Source: Vibrionales bacterium SWAT-3
GTDB lineage: Bacteria > Pseudomonadota > Gammaproteobacteria > Enterobacterales > Vibrionaceae
Length of the DNA: 64,000 nt
Reading direction: 5' to 3'
NCBI GenBank assembly: GCA_000169995.1
Contig: AAZW01000010.1
Location: 1-64,000 of the forward strand
Shown here: in pieces, positions 1-8,523 of the stretch
Position numbering within the stretch: position 1 is the first letter of the stretch
Layout: each line of letters begins with the position of its first letter
Program-made: the position numbers and the translations under genes
The notes under the pieces: model-generated
The model's input: the letters and a program-made list of their open reading frames with translations, nothing else
Told to the model about the DNA's origin: nothing
Database searches by the model: none

Positions 1-459
1 AGCGACACGCCTAGGAAGAAACTTCCAATCCGTGGTGCTGAAGGTCTACTGCTAACGTTCGCCAACTGTTGTCACCCGATTCCAGATGATCACATCATTG
101 CCCATGTCTCTCCAGGTCGTGGTCTTGTGGTTCACCGTGAAACGTGTCCAAACGTTCGTGGTTACCAAAAAGAACCAGACAAGTACATGGCGGTGGAATG
201 GTCTGACGATTACGACCAAGAGTCCACAGCTGAACTTCAGGTTGATCTGCAGAACCACCAAGGTGCACTGGCCGAGTTAACTAACGTTATCTCGAAAACA
301 GGCTCAAACATTCACGGTATTTCAACCGAAGAACGTGATGGACGCTTGTACACAGTGACAATCTTGCTGACGACCAAAGATCGTGTTCACCTTGCGAGCA
401 TTATGAAGAAGCTACGTGTGATGCCACACGCGCTCAAAGTAAGACGCCGTAAGAACTAG
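1..459 (+). CDS. spoT: SpoT, C-terminal part (bifunctional (p)ppGpp synthase/hydrolase)
   Basis: The reading frame is open from base 1, so the start lies outside the window. About 152 residues are present. The first part carries the conserved block with PIRGAEG, FANCCHPIPDD and GRGLVVHRETCPN, which is the TGS-helical/zinc-finger-like region of Rel/SpoT enzymes. The rest (LQNHQGALAELTNVISKTGSNI onward) is the C-terminal ACT regulatory domain. SpoT makes and degrades (p)ppGpp in the stringent response. In gammaproteobacteria it normally follows gmk and rpoZ; recG lies downstream on the same strand here, as expected, although the gap has been enlarged by repeats and an insertion sequence. The protein ends normally at the TAG at 457-459. 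Identification is confident; nothing can be said about the catalytic domains. Confidence 0.95.
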   Translation, partial: SDTPRKKLPIRGAEGLLLTFANCCHPIPDDHIIAHVSPGRGLVVHRETCPNVRGYQKEPDKYMAVEWSDDYDQESTAELQVDLQNHQGALAELTNVISKTGSNIHGISTEERDGRLYTVTILLTTKDRVHLASIMKKLRVMPHALKVRRRKN

Positions 460-467
460 CGAATAAA

Positions 468-620
468 GCAGATGAGGGATTCGAGATGGCGAGATGCGAA
501 GAGCAAAAGACTTCGTGACTCACTATCTTGGCTCCACATCTAATTTAGTTTTTTGAATATCGATAGATAAAGCGATAAGGCAGATGAGAGATACGAGTCT
601 CGAGATGCGAAGAGCAAAAG
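468..620. repeat. Two direct copies of a ~42-bp repeat downstream of spoT
   Basis: Two related units lie at 468-509 and 580-620. Each begins GCAGATGAG and ends with the identical 20-mer CGAGATGCGAAGAGCAAAAG (490-509 and 601-620). The second unit stops exactly where the IS256-family element begins. Reverse-complement relatives of the same unit lie on the other side of the element (1936-2173), so the two flanks can pair with each other. No coding potential is visible. Confidence 0.8.
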
Positions 621-1927
621 GAGACTGTCCTAAATTCTGTGTAACTGTCTAGACTTAAGCCTTAAAGGCTAAGGATGGATAGTATGGATAAGAAAGCACT
701 TGAAGCTTTTGCTCGTGAAGCAGCTAAATCAATTAAGACAGAATCTGATCTTGATGACTTCCGCAAAATGTTAACCAAGGTGACTGTTGAGACAGCATTG
801 AATGTTGAGCTTGATGAGCACCTTGGCTACGAAAAACACTCCCCAAAACCCAGCTCCAACTCACGTAATGGGTATACCAGCAAGTCAATTATCACTGATG
901 ATGGTGAAGTGCCGATAGACGTTCCTCGTGACCGTGAGTCAAGCTTTGAACCAAAGCTGGTTCGCAAGCACCAAACTCGCTTCCAGTCGATGGATGACAA
1001 AATCTTAAGCCTCTATGCTAAAGGCATGACTACCCGAGAAATCGTAGCCACATTCAAGGAAATGTACGATGCGGATGTCTCACCAACCCTCATATCTAAG
1101 GTGACAGACTCTGTTCTAGAGCAGGTTGTTGAATGGCAATCTCGCCCACTAGATGAGGTCTATCCAATCGTTTATCTCGACTGCATTGTCGTTAAAATCA
1201 GGCAAGATAAACAAGTCATCAACAAAGCTGTTTATCTTGCGCTAGGCGTGAACATGGAGGGTCAAAAAGAACTGCTTGGCATGTGGCTGTCAGAGACGGA
1301 AGGTGCCAAGTTCTGGCTTGCTGTGCTAACAGAGCTACAAAACCGCGGAGTAAAAGACATTCTCATTGCATGTGTCGATGGTCTGAAGGGCTTTCCTGAT
1401 GCCATTAATGCCGCATTCCCGAATACTCAAATCCAGCTCTGTATCGTCCATATGGTGAGAAACTCAGTTAGGTATGTACCTTGGAAAGATTATAAATCTG
1501 TGACAGCCGATCTTAAGAAGATCTATCAATCGAAGACAGAAGATGAAGCCTTGCTAGCGCTAGAGCAGTTTTCAGATAAATGGGATGACAAATACCCTCA
1601 GATCAGCCGCTCTTGGACAGCTCACTGGGCTAACCTGAATACGCTCTTCAACTACCCAGAAGATATTAGGCGAGCAATTTATACGACTAATGCCATAGAA
1701 TCACTTAATAGTGTTATTAGAAAGGCGATTAAAAAGCGTAAGCTGTTCCCGACTGATGAGTCGGCAAGGAAGGTGATCTTCTTAGCGATCCAGGATGCCT
1801 CCAAAAGATGGACGATGCCAATTAGAAACTAGGCGACAAGCCCTGAACCGCTTTATGATTATGTTCGAAGACCGATTAACTGAATATATGTAACCCCGAC
1901 AGTTACACAGAATTATTTACAGGGGTC
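621..1927 (+). mobile_element. IS256-family insertion sequence, 1307 bp, with 8-bp target duplication
   Basis: The element is bounded by imperfect terminal inverted repeats. The left end (621-649) and the reverse complement of the right end (1898-1927) share the inner core ATTCTGTGTAACTGTC exactly, with looser similarity outside it. The 8-bp sequence AGCAAAAG occurs directly before it (613-620) and directly after it (1928-1935), which fits the 8-9 bp duplication made by IS256-family transposases. One transposase gene fills the interior but is frameshifted near its end, so this copy may no longer be able to move by itself. The insertion point lies at the inner edge of a repeat unit, next to AAAAGCTTTT, the palindrome present in the uninterrupted sequence. 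Confidence 0.92.
675..1893 (+). pseudogene. IS256-family (mutator-type) transposase, frameshifted near the C-terminus
   Basis: The open frame 675-1832 encodes 385 residues of a DDE transposase of the IS256/mutator family. Likely catalytic residues are the Asp in VYLDCIVVKI (about 171), the Asp in ACVDGLKGF (about 236) and the Glu in TTNAIESLNSVIRKA (about 340). The protein stops at TAG 1830-1832 directly after WTMPIRN. In the next frame the sequence continues as RRQALNRFMIMFEDRLTEYM and stops at TAA 1891-1893. Removing one A at about 1831 would restore NWRQALNRF, the usual family C-terminus, and a protein of about 405 residues. This is best read as a one-base insertion that removes some 20 residues. 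Whether the shortened enzyme is active is unknown. Confidence 0.85.
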
Positions 1928-1935
1928 AGCAAAAG

Positions 1936-2173
1936 CTTTTCACCACTCAACTTTTCGTATTTCGAGTCTGCTTTAGTTTTTTATAGCGCCCTATTCCTCT
2001 CATATCCCATTTACATACACCCCGCACTCGCTCTTAGTCTTTTCGTATCCCGTTTACTCGCATCCCACATCTGTTCTTACCTTTTTCGCATCTCGCTTAC
2101 TCGCACCCCATACCTGCTCTTATCCTTTCGCATCTCGTTTACTCACATCCCGTTTACTCGTATCTCTCATCTG
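1936..2173. repeat. Degenerate ~43-bp tandem repeat upstream of recG
   Basis: Units at about 2031-2073, 2074-2116 and 2117-2173 each follow the plan CTCTTA..TTTTCGTATCCCG, TTTACTCGCATCC, CATCTG, with weaker copies before them. They are reverse-complement relatives of the two units at 468-620 on the other side of the IS256-family element. Fragments of the same family recur at about 40265-40305 and 40890-40935. No coding frame is convincing. recG transcription presumably runs through or starts within this stretch. Confidence 0.7.
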
Positions 2174-2250
2174 CTTCTAAGCTTTGTCCTGTACAAAAAT
2201 CCAGTAAAATGCTTGAATAGATCATCACTCTTACGTTTATGAGCCTTGTT

Positions 2251-4329
2251 ATGTCACAGCTTTTATCTGCTATCCCTCTCAACTCTTTATCTGGAGTCGG
2301 CGCTAAAGTCGCAGAGAAACTGGAAAAGGTTGGACTTAACAATGTGCAAGACCTGCTGTTTCACCTCCCTCTGCGCTATGAAGATAGAACGCGTATCTAT
2401 CCGATCATCAAACTGCACGCTGGAATCTGGGCTGCAGTACAAGGCAAGGTGATGAGCGTAGATACCATCTTCGGTAAACGTAAGATGTTGGCGGTAAAGA
2501 TCAGCGACGGTAATGGCACCATTACGCTGCGCTTTTTCAACTTCACCGCAGGTATGAAAAACAACTTTGCCGAGGGCAAGCAAGTCCATGCTTATGGTGA
2601 AATAAAGCGTGGCAATATGGGGCTTGAAATCGTCCATCCGGATTACAAATTCTTTGCCCCAAGGCAGCAACCAGACGTCGAAGCGAACCTGACTCCGGTA
2701 TATCCAACCACTGAAGGACTAAGACAAGTCACGCTGCGTAACCTGACCGACCAAGCGTTAGAACTGATCGACAAAGCAGCTGTAAATGAACTGCTACCGT
2801 CTGGCTTATACGATCATCAAATCACTCTCGCACAAGCACTGCATACCATTCACAGACCGCCTCCGGGCATCGACCTAGAGCTGTTTGATGAAGGCAAACA
2901 CCCTGCACAACTGCGTCTGATTATGGAAGAGCTACTGGCTCAAAACCTATCGATGCTGTCGGTCCGCAGTAAAGGGCAGCAAGATAAAGCGATGTCGCTT
3001 CCCCCAATGAATACCCTCAAGGATAAACTACTGGCTCAGCTACCATTCTCGCCAACCAATGCTCAAGCACGCGTAACCCAAGAGATTGAAACTGACTTAG
3101 AAAAGCCACACCCAATGATGCGCTTAGTACAAGGCGATGTAGGTTCAGGTAAAACCTTGGTTGCTGCACTAGCGGCCGTTCGCGCACTGGAACATGGGCA
3201 ACAAGTCGCTTTGATGGCACCAACCGAGCTATTGGCAGAACAGCACGCGATTAACTTCGCCAATTGGTTTGAAGCCATGGGCATTCAAGTCGGTTGGCTT
3301 GCAGGCAAACTCAAAGGTAAAGCTCGTGAGACTGAGCTGGCGCGCATTGCCAGTGGCGAAGCGCAAATGATGGTCGGTACTCATGCTCTCTTCCAAGAAC
3401 ACGTCGAGTTCAAAAACCTTGGTCTCGTCATCATTGATGAGCAGCACCGATTTGGTGTCCACCAGCGATTAGAGCTGCGTGAAAAAGGCGCTAAGCAAGG
3501 TTATTACCCTCACCAATTAGTGATGACGGCAACGCCCATTCCACGAACGCTAGCCATGACGGCCTATGCCGATCTCGAAACCTCAATCATTGATGAGCTG
3601 CCGCCGGGTCGAACACCCATTCAAACCGTCGCAATTCCAGATACCAAGCGTGATGACATTGTTGAGCGAGTACGTAACGCCTGCCTCAACGAAGGCAAGC
3701 AAGCCTACTGGGTGTGTACACTAATTGATGAGTCAGAAGTATTGGAAGCGCAAGCTGCTGCGGACACTGCAGAAGACCTTCAACGCAAACTGCCTGATGT
3801 GAAAATTGGTTTAGTACACGGCCGAATGAAACCAGCCGAGAAACAAGCCGTAATGCAGGAGTTCAAAGAGAACAAGCTGCACCTATTGGTTGCCACAACC
3901 GTGATTGAAGTGGGCGTGGACGTACCGAATTCGAGCTTAATGATCATCGAGAACCCAGAACGTCTTGGCCTAGCACAATTACACCAGTTACGTGGCCGTG
4001 TTGGCCGTGGTTCGGTCGCAAGCCATTGTGTACTGCTGTATCACTCTCCACTATCAAAAACCGCTCAGAAGCGCTTAGGCGTACTGCGTGAAAGTAACGA
4101 TGGCTTTGTGATTGCTCAGCGAGACCTAGAGATCCGCGGCCCAGGTGAACTGCTTGGTACTAAGCAGACCGGCTTGGCTGACTTCAAGATTGCCGACTTG
4201 GTACGCGACCAACGTTTAATTCCTGAAGTGCAGCGTATTGCGCGCCACATTCATGATAGCTACCCAGATAACGCTAAAGCGATCATCAATCGCTGGTTAG
4301 GCGAGCGTGATGTGTATTCGAAGGCGTAA
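2251..4329 (+). CDS. recG: ATP-dependent DNA helicase RecG
   Basis: RecG is a superfamily 2 helicase that remodels stalled replication forks and branch-migrates Holliday junctions. From ATG 2251 the protein has 692 residues, matching family length. The N-terminal wedge/OB domain starts LLSAIPLNSLSGVG and includes LPLRYEDRT. The helicase core shows Walker A GDVGSGKT (about 294-301), the DEQH box IIDEQHRFG (about 393), TATPIPRT (motif III), and motif VI QLRGRVGRG. An in-frame ATG four codons earlier (2239) is possible, but alignment with the E. coli N-terminus (MKGRLLDAVPL) favours 2251. A hairpin terminator follows at 4358. E. coli has trmH between spoT and recG; no trmH is present here. Confidence 0.96.
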   Translation: MSQLLSAIPLNSLSGVGAKVAEKLEKVGLNNVQDLLFHLPLRYEDRTRIYPIIKLHAGIWAAVQGKVMSVDTIFGKRKMLAVKISDGNGTITLRFFNFTAGMKNNFAEGKQVHAYGEIKRGNMGLEIVHPDYKFFAPRQQPDVEANLTPVYPTTEGLRQVTLRNLTDQALELIDKAAVNELLPSGLYDHQITLAQALHTIHRPPPGIDLELFDEGKHPAQLRLIMEELLAQNLSMLSVRSKGQQDKAMSLPPMNTLKDKLLAQLPFSPTNAQARVTQEIETDLEKPHPMMRLVQGDVGSGKTLVAALAAVRALEHGQQVALMAPTELLAEQHAINFANWFEAMGIQVGWLAGKLKGKARETELARIASGEAQMMVGTHALFQEHVEFKNLGLVIIDEQHRFGVHQRLELREKGAKQGYYPHQLVMTATPIPRTLAMTAYADLETSIIDELPPGRTPIQTVAIPDTKRDDIVERVRNACLNEGKQAYWVCTLIDESEVLEAQAAADTAEDLQRKLPDVKIGLVHGRMKPAEKQAVMQEFKENKLHLLVATTVIEVGVDVPNSSLMIIENPERLGLAQLHQLRGRVGRGSVASHCVLLYHSPLSKTAQKRLGVLRESNDGFVIAQRDLEIRGPGELLGTKQTGLADFKIADLVRDQRLIPEVQRIARHIHDSYPDNAKAIINRWLGERDVYSKA

Positions 4330-4357
4330 TGCCCCAAGATATTCCCACTAAAAATGC

Positions 4358-4387
4358 AAAAAGGCTTCCATTTAGGAGGCCTTTTTT
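4358..4387 (+). terminator. Rho-independent terminator of recG
   Basis: Arms AAAAAGGCTTCC (4358-4369) and GGAGGCCTTTTT (4375-4386) form a 12-bp stem with a five-base loop, and the right arm merges into a T-run. It lies 29 bp after the recG stop. Confidence 0.85.
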
Positions 4388-4654
4388 ACGCTATTTTTAC
4401 TTTCATAGTGAAAGCAGCTCTGAAGGTTTACTATCAGCTTATACAGTAAAGATCATGCAATATAGTTAGCAAAAGGTGTTTAGCTAAGCCTTCAATTAAA
4501 AATCTATGTTCAACTTTCTTGCTCGATCAAGAATCAAAACTGAGTACTTAGATGTAACATTTCCGACTCGAAAACACCTTTTGTATCTCGGAGAGTGTGA
4601 TACCGACGAATAATTGCTTCTCAATCAATTGGACATCGACAAAACTCAATAATC

Positions 4655-5122
4655 TTAATTTGCTTTCATGGCTCTTTTAATGCCTGCAACAGATAACTTA
4701 GGCTTACTCACAGCGAACACAATAGACATTAAAATAAGCACAATGTTGAATGCGCCAAAGACAGCTTCATACTCAAGAGCCTCTAGAAATTTCAACTCAT
4801 CAGTACCTAATGCCAAAGTCGATGTCACAATTGCCGGGTAAACAAAGAAGTAGGTGTTAAGGCAAATCAACATAAAGCTAAACAACTTGGCCCAAACCCA
4901 AAAAGATTTAGGTTTACCGCTTAAGACTAACCCAGTAAACCCTGTAGTACACATAGCCACTACAGTTAAGTAAGTCGTACTTTTTAGAACCCACTCTCGA
5001 TTCAAAGCAAGCGCATGCATGTCAGTTTCTGGTGTGATTAAACCAAGAAATACATATGTCACTATGCTGCCAAAAAACACACATAAACTAATTAAATGAA
5101 CAATTTTCATTAAGTTTTTCAT
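4655..5122 (-). CDS. Small four-helix inner-membrane protein (DUF2269-like), function unknown
   Basis: This 155-residue protein has four hydrophobic segments: about 6-28, 49-70, 76-98 and 120-142. The N-terminus KIVHLISLCVFFGSIVTYVF has the His-containing first helix seen in DUF2269/CopD-like membrane proteins, some of which bind haem or copper; that family assignment is tentative. The start is supported by AGAGGA just upstream of ATG 5122. It lies 47 bp downstream of the marR gene on the same strand, and a palindrome GTTAGCGCACTAAC in the gap resembles the one before marR, so the MarR protein probably controls it. The pair sits between recG and envZ, a position I would not expect in the conserved neighbourhood, so it may be an acquired module. 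Confidence 0.7.
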   Translation of the reverse strand: MKNLMKIVHLISLCVFFGSIVTYVFLGLITPETDMHALALNREWVLKSTTYLTVVAMCTTGFTGLVLSGKPKSFWVWAKLFSFMLICLNTYFFVYPAIVTSTLALGTDELKFLEALEYEAVFGAFNIVLILMSIVFAVSKPKLSVAGIKRAMKAN

Positions 5123-5141
5123 TCTATCCTCTGCGAAAATA

Positions 5142-5155
5142 GTTAGCGCACTAAC
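5142..5155. promoter_or_regulatory. Candidate MarR operator upstream of the membrane-protein gene
   Basis: GTTAGCGCACTAAC has perfect five-base arms GTTAG/CTAAC around a four-base centre. It matches the arms and spacing of the palindrome at 5598-5611 before marR. Two copies of one 14-bp palindrome, one before each gene of the pair, point to a shared regulator, most simply the adjacent MarR protein. Confidence 0.65.
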
Positions 5156-5169
5156 TAAATAGGTAAAAT

Positions 5170-5589
5170 TTAATCCATATTATCTAGGATTCTTTTTAAA
5201 TACATTTTCAGGATCTTTGTCTCTTCTGCATCAAAGTTCTTGAGTGCTTTTGTGTTCACGGCCATAGCCAAGTTGGGAAGCTCAATCATCAAGTCTTTTG
5301 CTGCACTCGTTAAATAGATCGTTATGATTCTTTGATCCTCAGACTGACGTCGTTTAACGATTAGACCTTTATTCTCCAGACGTTTTATGATTCCAGATAT
5401 CGTTGGCTTATCAAAATATAATGACTTACCAATTGCGCCTATTGTTTGTCCCTCCTTTTCTGTTAGACGTGACAGAACTGACCATTGGCCAGGTGTCAGA
5501 TTGAAAGGTCGTAGAGAGTTTTCAAATGCGTATTTCATCTCTCCGGCGGCTTTATTGATTAAAAAACCAAGGCTATCATCTAGTTTCAT
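5170..5589 (-). CDS. MarR-family transcriptional regulator
   Basis: The 139-residue protein has the MarR winged-helix layout. An N-terminal dimerisation helix is followed by LTPGQWSVLSRL, the recognition region IGAIGKSLYFDKPTISGIIKRLENKGLI (about 50-78), and the wing RRQSEDQRIITIYLTSAAK with the characteristic DxR motif as EDQR. A C-terminal dimerisation helix ends the protein. MarR proteins usually repress their own operon and a neighbouring gene until a small phenolic or oxidant ligand binds. The start at ATG 5589 lies 8 bp from the palindrome GTTAGCATGCTAAC at 5598-5611, which would allow autorepression. The ligand cannot be predicted. Confidence 0.88.
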   Translation of the reverse strand: MKLDDSLGFLINKAAGEMKYAFENSLRPFNLTPGQWSVLSRLTEKEGQTIGAIGKSLYFDKPTISGIIKRLENKGLIVKRRQSEDQRIITIYLTSAAKDLMIELPNLAMAVNTKALKNFDAEETKILKMYLKRILDNMD

Positions 5590-5597
5590 ATTAAAAG

Positions 5598-5611
5598 GTT
5601 AGCATGCTAAC
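5598..5611. promoter_or_regulatory. Perfect 14-bp palindrome before marR, likely autoregulatory operator
   Basis: GTTAGCATGCTAAC is self-complementary over all 14 bases and lies directly before the marR start. Its arms are repeated at 5142-5155 before the downstream gene. Position and repetition support a MarR binding site; binding itself is inferred. Confidence 0.7.
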
Positions 5612-5900
5612 AATATAAATGCACGCTCTTATAAAATTTTTATATCTCGATTTACATCGAAAGTGGGGGATTTATGGATTAGATCTTTACCCCACATCCA
5701 TATCAATTCAAAGCCAAGCATCGTTGGCCTCAATAAGCATTTCTAAAGAAAATAAACACCATTTGTGAGGTAGTTCACTTACAGGCGCCCCATATTTTAC
5801 AATGCAGGATTTTTTAGATTAAGACCAACATTAATGTTACTGCAAGGAAAAGACCGAACTAGGAGGTTATTTTCATCCCCTCCCTGTAACTCATTATGAC

Positions 5901-7196
5901 CTAAGGCTTAACAGGGAAACTGATCTGCGCTTTTAAGCCGCCTTCACTGCGATTATTCACCACTACCGCACCTTGGTGTTGGCTAACAATACGTTTCACA
6001 ATCGCCAAGCCTAAGCCTGTTCCTTCACTGCCACGAGCCGTATCGCCACGAGTGAAGGGTTCAAATAGCTTGCCGATCTGGTCTTGTGGGATACCCGGAC
6101 CGTTATCTTCTACTGTCACCCAAGCCAGTTTGTTATCCGCTGTCATACCCGTTGATACTTTCACCCAACCATTACCATAACGCAGCGCATTGACCACTAA
6201 GTTACTCACAGCACGCTTCATCGCGATAGGGTTGCCTAATGCAGGCTTCATGGTATCCGGAATATCAGTTTCAATCTGTACCTCGTAGCCACCTTCAGAG
6301 CTTGATACCTCGCGTGCAATATCATCCACAAACACCGCTTGGAATGATTCACGATCGACGGGCTTCAAATAGTCCATAAACTGGCTGATGATCTCATTAC
6401 ACTCTTCGGTATCACTGATAATACCTTCCGCTAAATAGGCATCTTCTGGTGACATCATCTCGGTGGCCAAACGGATACGCGTTAACGGAGTACGTAAATC
6501 ATGGCTGATACCGGCCATCAACAAAGCTCGGTCCTCTTCCAACTCTTGAATGCCTTTCGACATCTGGTTGAAGGCGCGAGTTACCGAGCGAATCTCTTGC
6601 GCACCTTGCACAGGCAGTGGCGGCGGAATATCACCACGACCGACATCCTGCGCCGCTTTCTCAAGCGCAATGAGTGGGCGGTTTTGCAATCGGATGAACA
6701 GCCAACCACCAGCGACAATCAACATCGCCATGATCAAGCTATTGCGAAATAGCGGTGCAAAGTCTTCTTCTTGTAGCTCAGAGAGTGGAATTCGAATCAA
6801 TGAGTTAGGCAGTTGTGCTATGTCCATCCACAACACATAGCTCTCTTTACCTAAAATCAGCCGCACTTCTGTTTCAGAGCCTAATTCTTTGGTCATCTCC
6901 TCACTCATCAGGTCAATCGATACTGCGTGGTAATACTCACCCGCCGCTTCGCTGTCCTTGGCATGGACCGTTACTCCAAGTTGCTCAAGTACGCGCTGGC
7001 GCAGCGGTGCGTCGATCTCGATATCACTGCCTTGGTCCAATACTAGGTTTAATTCGTGCGCCAATATCTTATTAAACTGCTGTAAGCTCGGCATCAAAGC
7101 GTAGTTAAACACGGCGTAGTAAGAAAAGATTTGGCTAGCGACCAATAGCGTTAAGAAAAGCACTATCGACTGAGTAAAGGAGCTACGTATGCGCAT
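5901..7196 (-). CDS. envZ: EnvZ osmosensor histidine kinase
   Basis: EnvZ is the inner-membrane kinase/phosphatase partner of OmpR. The 431-residue protein has a first transmembrane helix at about 10-30, a periplasmic region, and a second helix at about 150-167 ([17 protein letters not shown]). A HAMP region follows, then the H-box [15 protein letters not shown] with the phospho-accepting His near 232, the N-box ([10 protein letters not shown]), and G-boxes DNGPGIP and GTGLGLAIV. It lies downstream of ompR on the same strand but 166 bp away. In E. coli the two genes overlap by a few bases. A strong hairpin occupies the gap here. I see no clear terminator after envZ. Confidence 0.95.
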   Translation of the reverse strand: MRIRSSFTQSIVLFLTLLVASQIFSYYAVFNYALMPSLQQFNKILAHELNLVLDQGSDIEIDAPLRQRVLEQLGVTVHAKDSEAAGEYYHAVSIDLMSEEMTKELGSETEVRLILGKESYVLWMDIAQLPNSLIRIPLSELQEEDFAPLFRNSLIMAMLIVAGGWLFIRLQNRPLIALEKAAQDVGRGDIPPPLPVQGAQEIRSVTRAFNQMSKGIQELEEDRALLMAGISHDLRTPLTRIRLATEMMSPEDAYLAEGIISDTEECNEIISQFMDYLKPVDRESFQAVFVDDIAREVSSSEGGYEVQIETDIPDTMKPALGNPIAMKRAVSNLVVNALRYGNGWVKVSTGMTADNKLAWVTVEDNGPGIPQDQIGKLFEPFTRGDTARGSEGTGLGLAIVKRIVSQHQGAVVVNNRSEGGLKAQISFPVKP

Positions 7197-7271
7197 GGGG
7201 CACCCAAAGTGTAGAGAGAAAAAACAAAGCGTTATATGACTATAACTCTAAACAATTATCCTGAATACAAA

Positions 7272-7303
7272 ACGGGCCATCACATATCAATGAGATGGCC
7301 CGT
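7272..7303 (-). terminator. Strong hairpin between ompR and envZ (terminator or attenuator)
   Basis: Arms ACGGGCCATC (7272-7281) and GATGGCCCGT (7294-7303) form a perfect 10-bp GC-rich stem with a 12-base loop. On the minus strand it is followed by only a short T-run (TTTTG), so it may terminate partially and lower envZ expression relative to ompR, or protect the ompR message end. Confidence 0.6.
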
Positions 7304-7362
7304 AAATAGAGAATTCTGAGTCACAGAATCAATAAAGCTGCTGTAGAGCTTATTAAGCTGAC

Positions 7363-8082
7363 TTACACAGCCTTACCATCAGGAACAAAGACATAACCTA
7401 AGCCCCACACCGTTTGGATGTAGCGAGGCTTGCTTGGGTCTTCTTCCACTAGACGACGTAGACGTGAAATCTGAACATCGATAGAGCGCTCCATTGCTGA
7501 GTACTCACGGCCACGAGCCATGTTCATCAACTTATCGCGAGACATTGGCTCACGAGCATTGGTAACTAGTGACTTAAGCACTGCAAATTCGCCCGAAGTA
7601 AGCGGCATTGGCTCTTCGCCACGAAACATTTCACGTGTACCTAAGTTCAAGCGGAACTCACCAAACTCAACTACAGACTCTTCTGTGCTTGGTGCGCCTG
7701 GTGCTTCAATCACTTGGCGACGTAATACTGCTTTGATACGAGCAAGCAATTCACGTGGGTTAAATGGTTTTGGTAGGTAGTCATCAGCACCCACTTCCAA
7801 ACCAACAATACGGTCCACTTCATCACCCTTTGCAGTAAGCATCAGGATTGGTAGCGAGTTGTTTGCATTTCTTAGGCGACGGCAGATCGATAGACCATCT
7901 TCGCCCGGCAACATTAAATCCAATACCATCAAGTGAAAATTTTCACGGGTTAACAGGCGGTCCATCTGCTCACTGTTTGCCACGCTACGCACTTGAAAGC
8001 CCTGCTCTGACAGATAGCGCTCTAACAAAGCACGTAAACGAGCATCGTCATCGACCACTAAAATTTTGTAGTTTTCTTGCAT
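7363..8082 (-). CDS. ompR: OmpR response regulator
   Basis: This 239-residue protein matches OmpR in length and throughout its sequence. The receiver domain starts YKILVVDDDARLRALLERYL, and the phospho-acceptor Asp is near 55 in MVLDLMLPGEDG. The switch region LTAKGDEVDRIVGLEVGADDYLPKPFNPRELLARI includes the conserved Lys near 105. The C-terminal winged-helix domain includes LTSGEFAVLKSLV and ends IQTVWGLGYVFVPDG. Phosphorylated OmpR controls porins and other envelope genes. envZ follows on the same strand. Confidence 0.97.
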   Translation of the reverse strand: MQENYKILVVDDDARLRALLERYLSEQGFQVRSVANSEQMDRLLTRENFHLMVLDLMLPGEDGLSICRRLRNANNSLPILMLTAKGDEVDRIVGLEVGADDYLPKPFNPRELLARIKAVLRRQVIEAPGAPSTEESVVEFGEFRLNLGTREMFRGEEPMPLTSGEFAVLKSLVTNAREPMSRDKLMNMARGREYSAMERSIDVQISRLRRLVEEDPSKPRYIQTVWGLGYVFVPDGKAV

Positions 8083-8141
8083 GTAATGGTTCCACCTATT
8101 AAAGCTTAAACCTAAGGCTAAGCATTCTTGGTAAATTGTAT

Positions 8142-8408
8142 TAGGCGTGTTGACCTTTCGTGGTTAAATTTTGTTCGAGATAAAAGCGTTTTAATCGCGG
8201 CGAGGGGGAAGTAGCCTAGTCATTCTAAGCAAATCTCCCTCAACAACGAGTAAAACGCTTTTAGCCGAACCCTTCGGGCAACGTTTGCTGGTCATTTCTA
8301 CTGCGTTATCGGCTTCTCATGTAGGCTAGCTACACATCAAAGCCTCTGCCTTGTATAAATACCCAGCAATTCGTTGCAAAAATCAGCTCGAAAGATCAAC
8401 ACGCCCTA
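8142..8408. repeat. 267-bp inverted-repeat element (MITE-like) between ompR and greB
   Basis: The left end reads TAGGCGTGTTGACCTTTCG (8142-8160). The right end, reverse-complemented from 8389-8408, reads TAGGGCGTGTTGATCTTTCG, differing by one inserted and one substituted base. Weaker complementarity continues inward. An internal inverted pair, AAAAGCGTTTTA (about 8182-8193) and TAAAACGCTTTTA (about 8251-8263), adds secondary structure. It has no reading frame of note and no transposase. This fills the gap between ompR and greB apart from their promoters. It has the look of a dispersed non-autonomous element; I cannot count genome copies from this window. Confidence 0.65.
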
Positions 8409-8523
8409 GTATAAGACATTAAAAATGTAACATTATTGGAGAAAAAGTCGCCTAAATAATTGTTAACGTATGTTGCCTTTCTATATATTCTATCTTAGAT
8501 CATCATTTCATTAAGTCAGATTC

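Noticed and set aside
4470..4583. 12-bp perfect inverted repeat CAAAAGGTGTTT / AAACACCTTTTG flanking 90 bp after recG
   Set aside because: Short, with no duplication of flanks and no gene inside; too little to call an element or a defined regulatory site.
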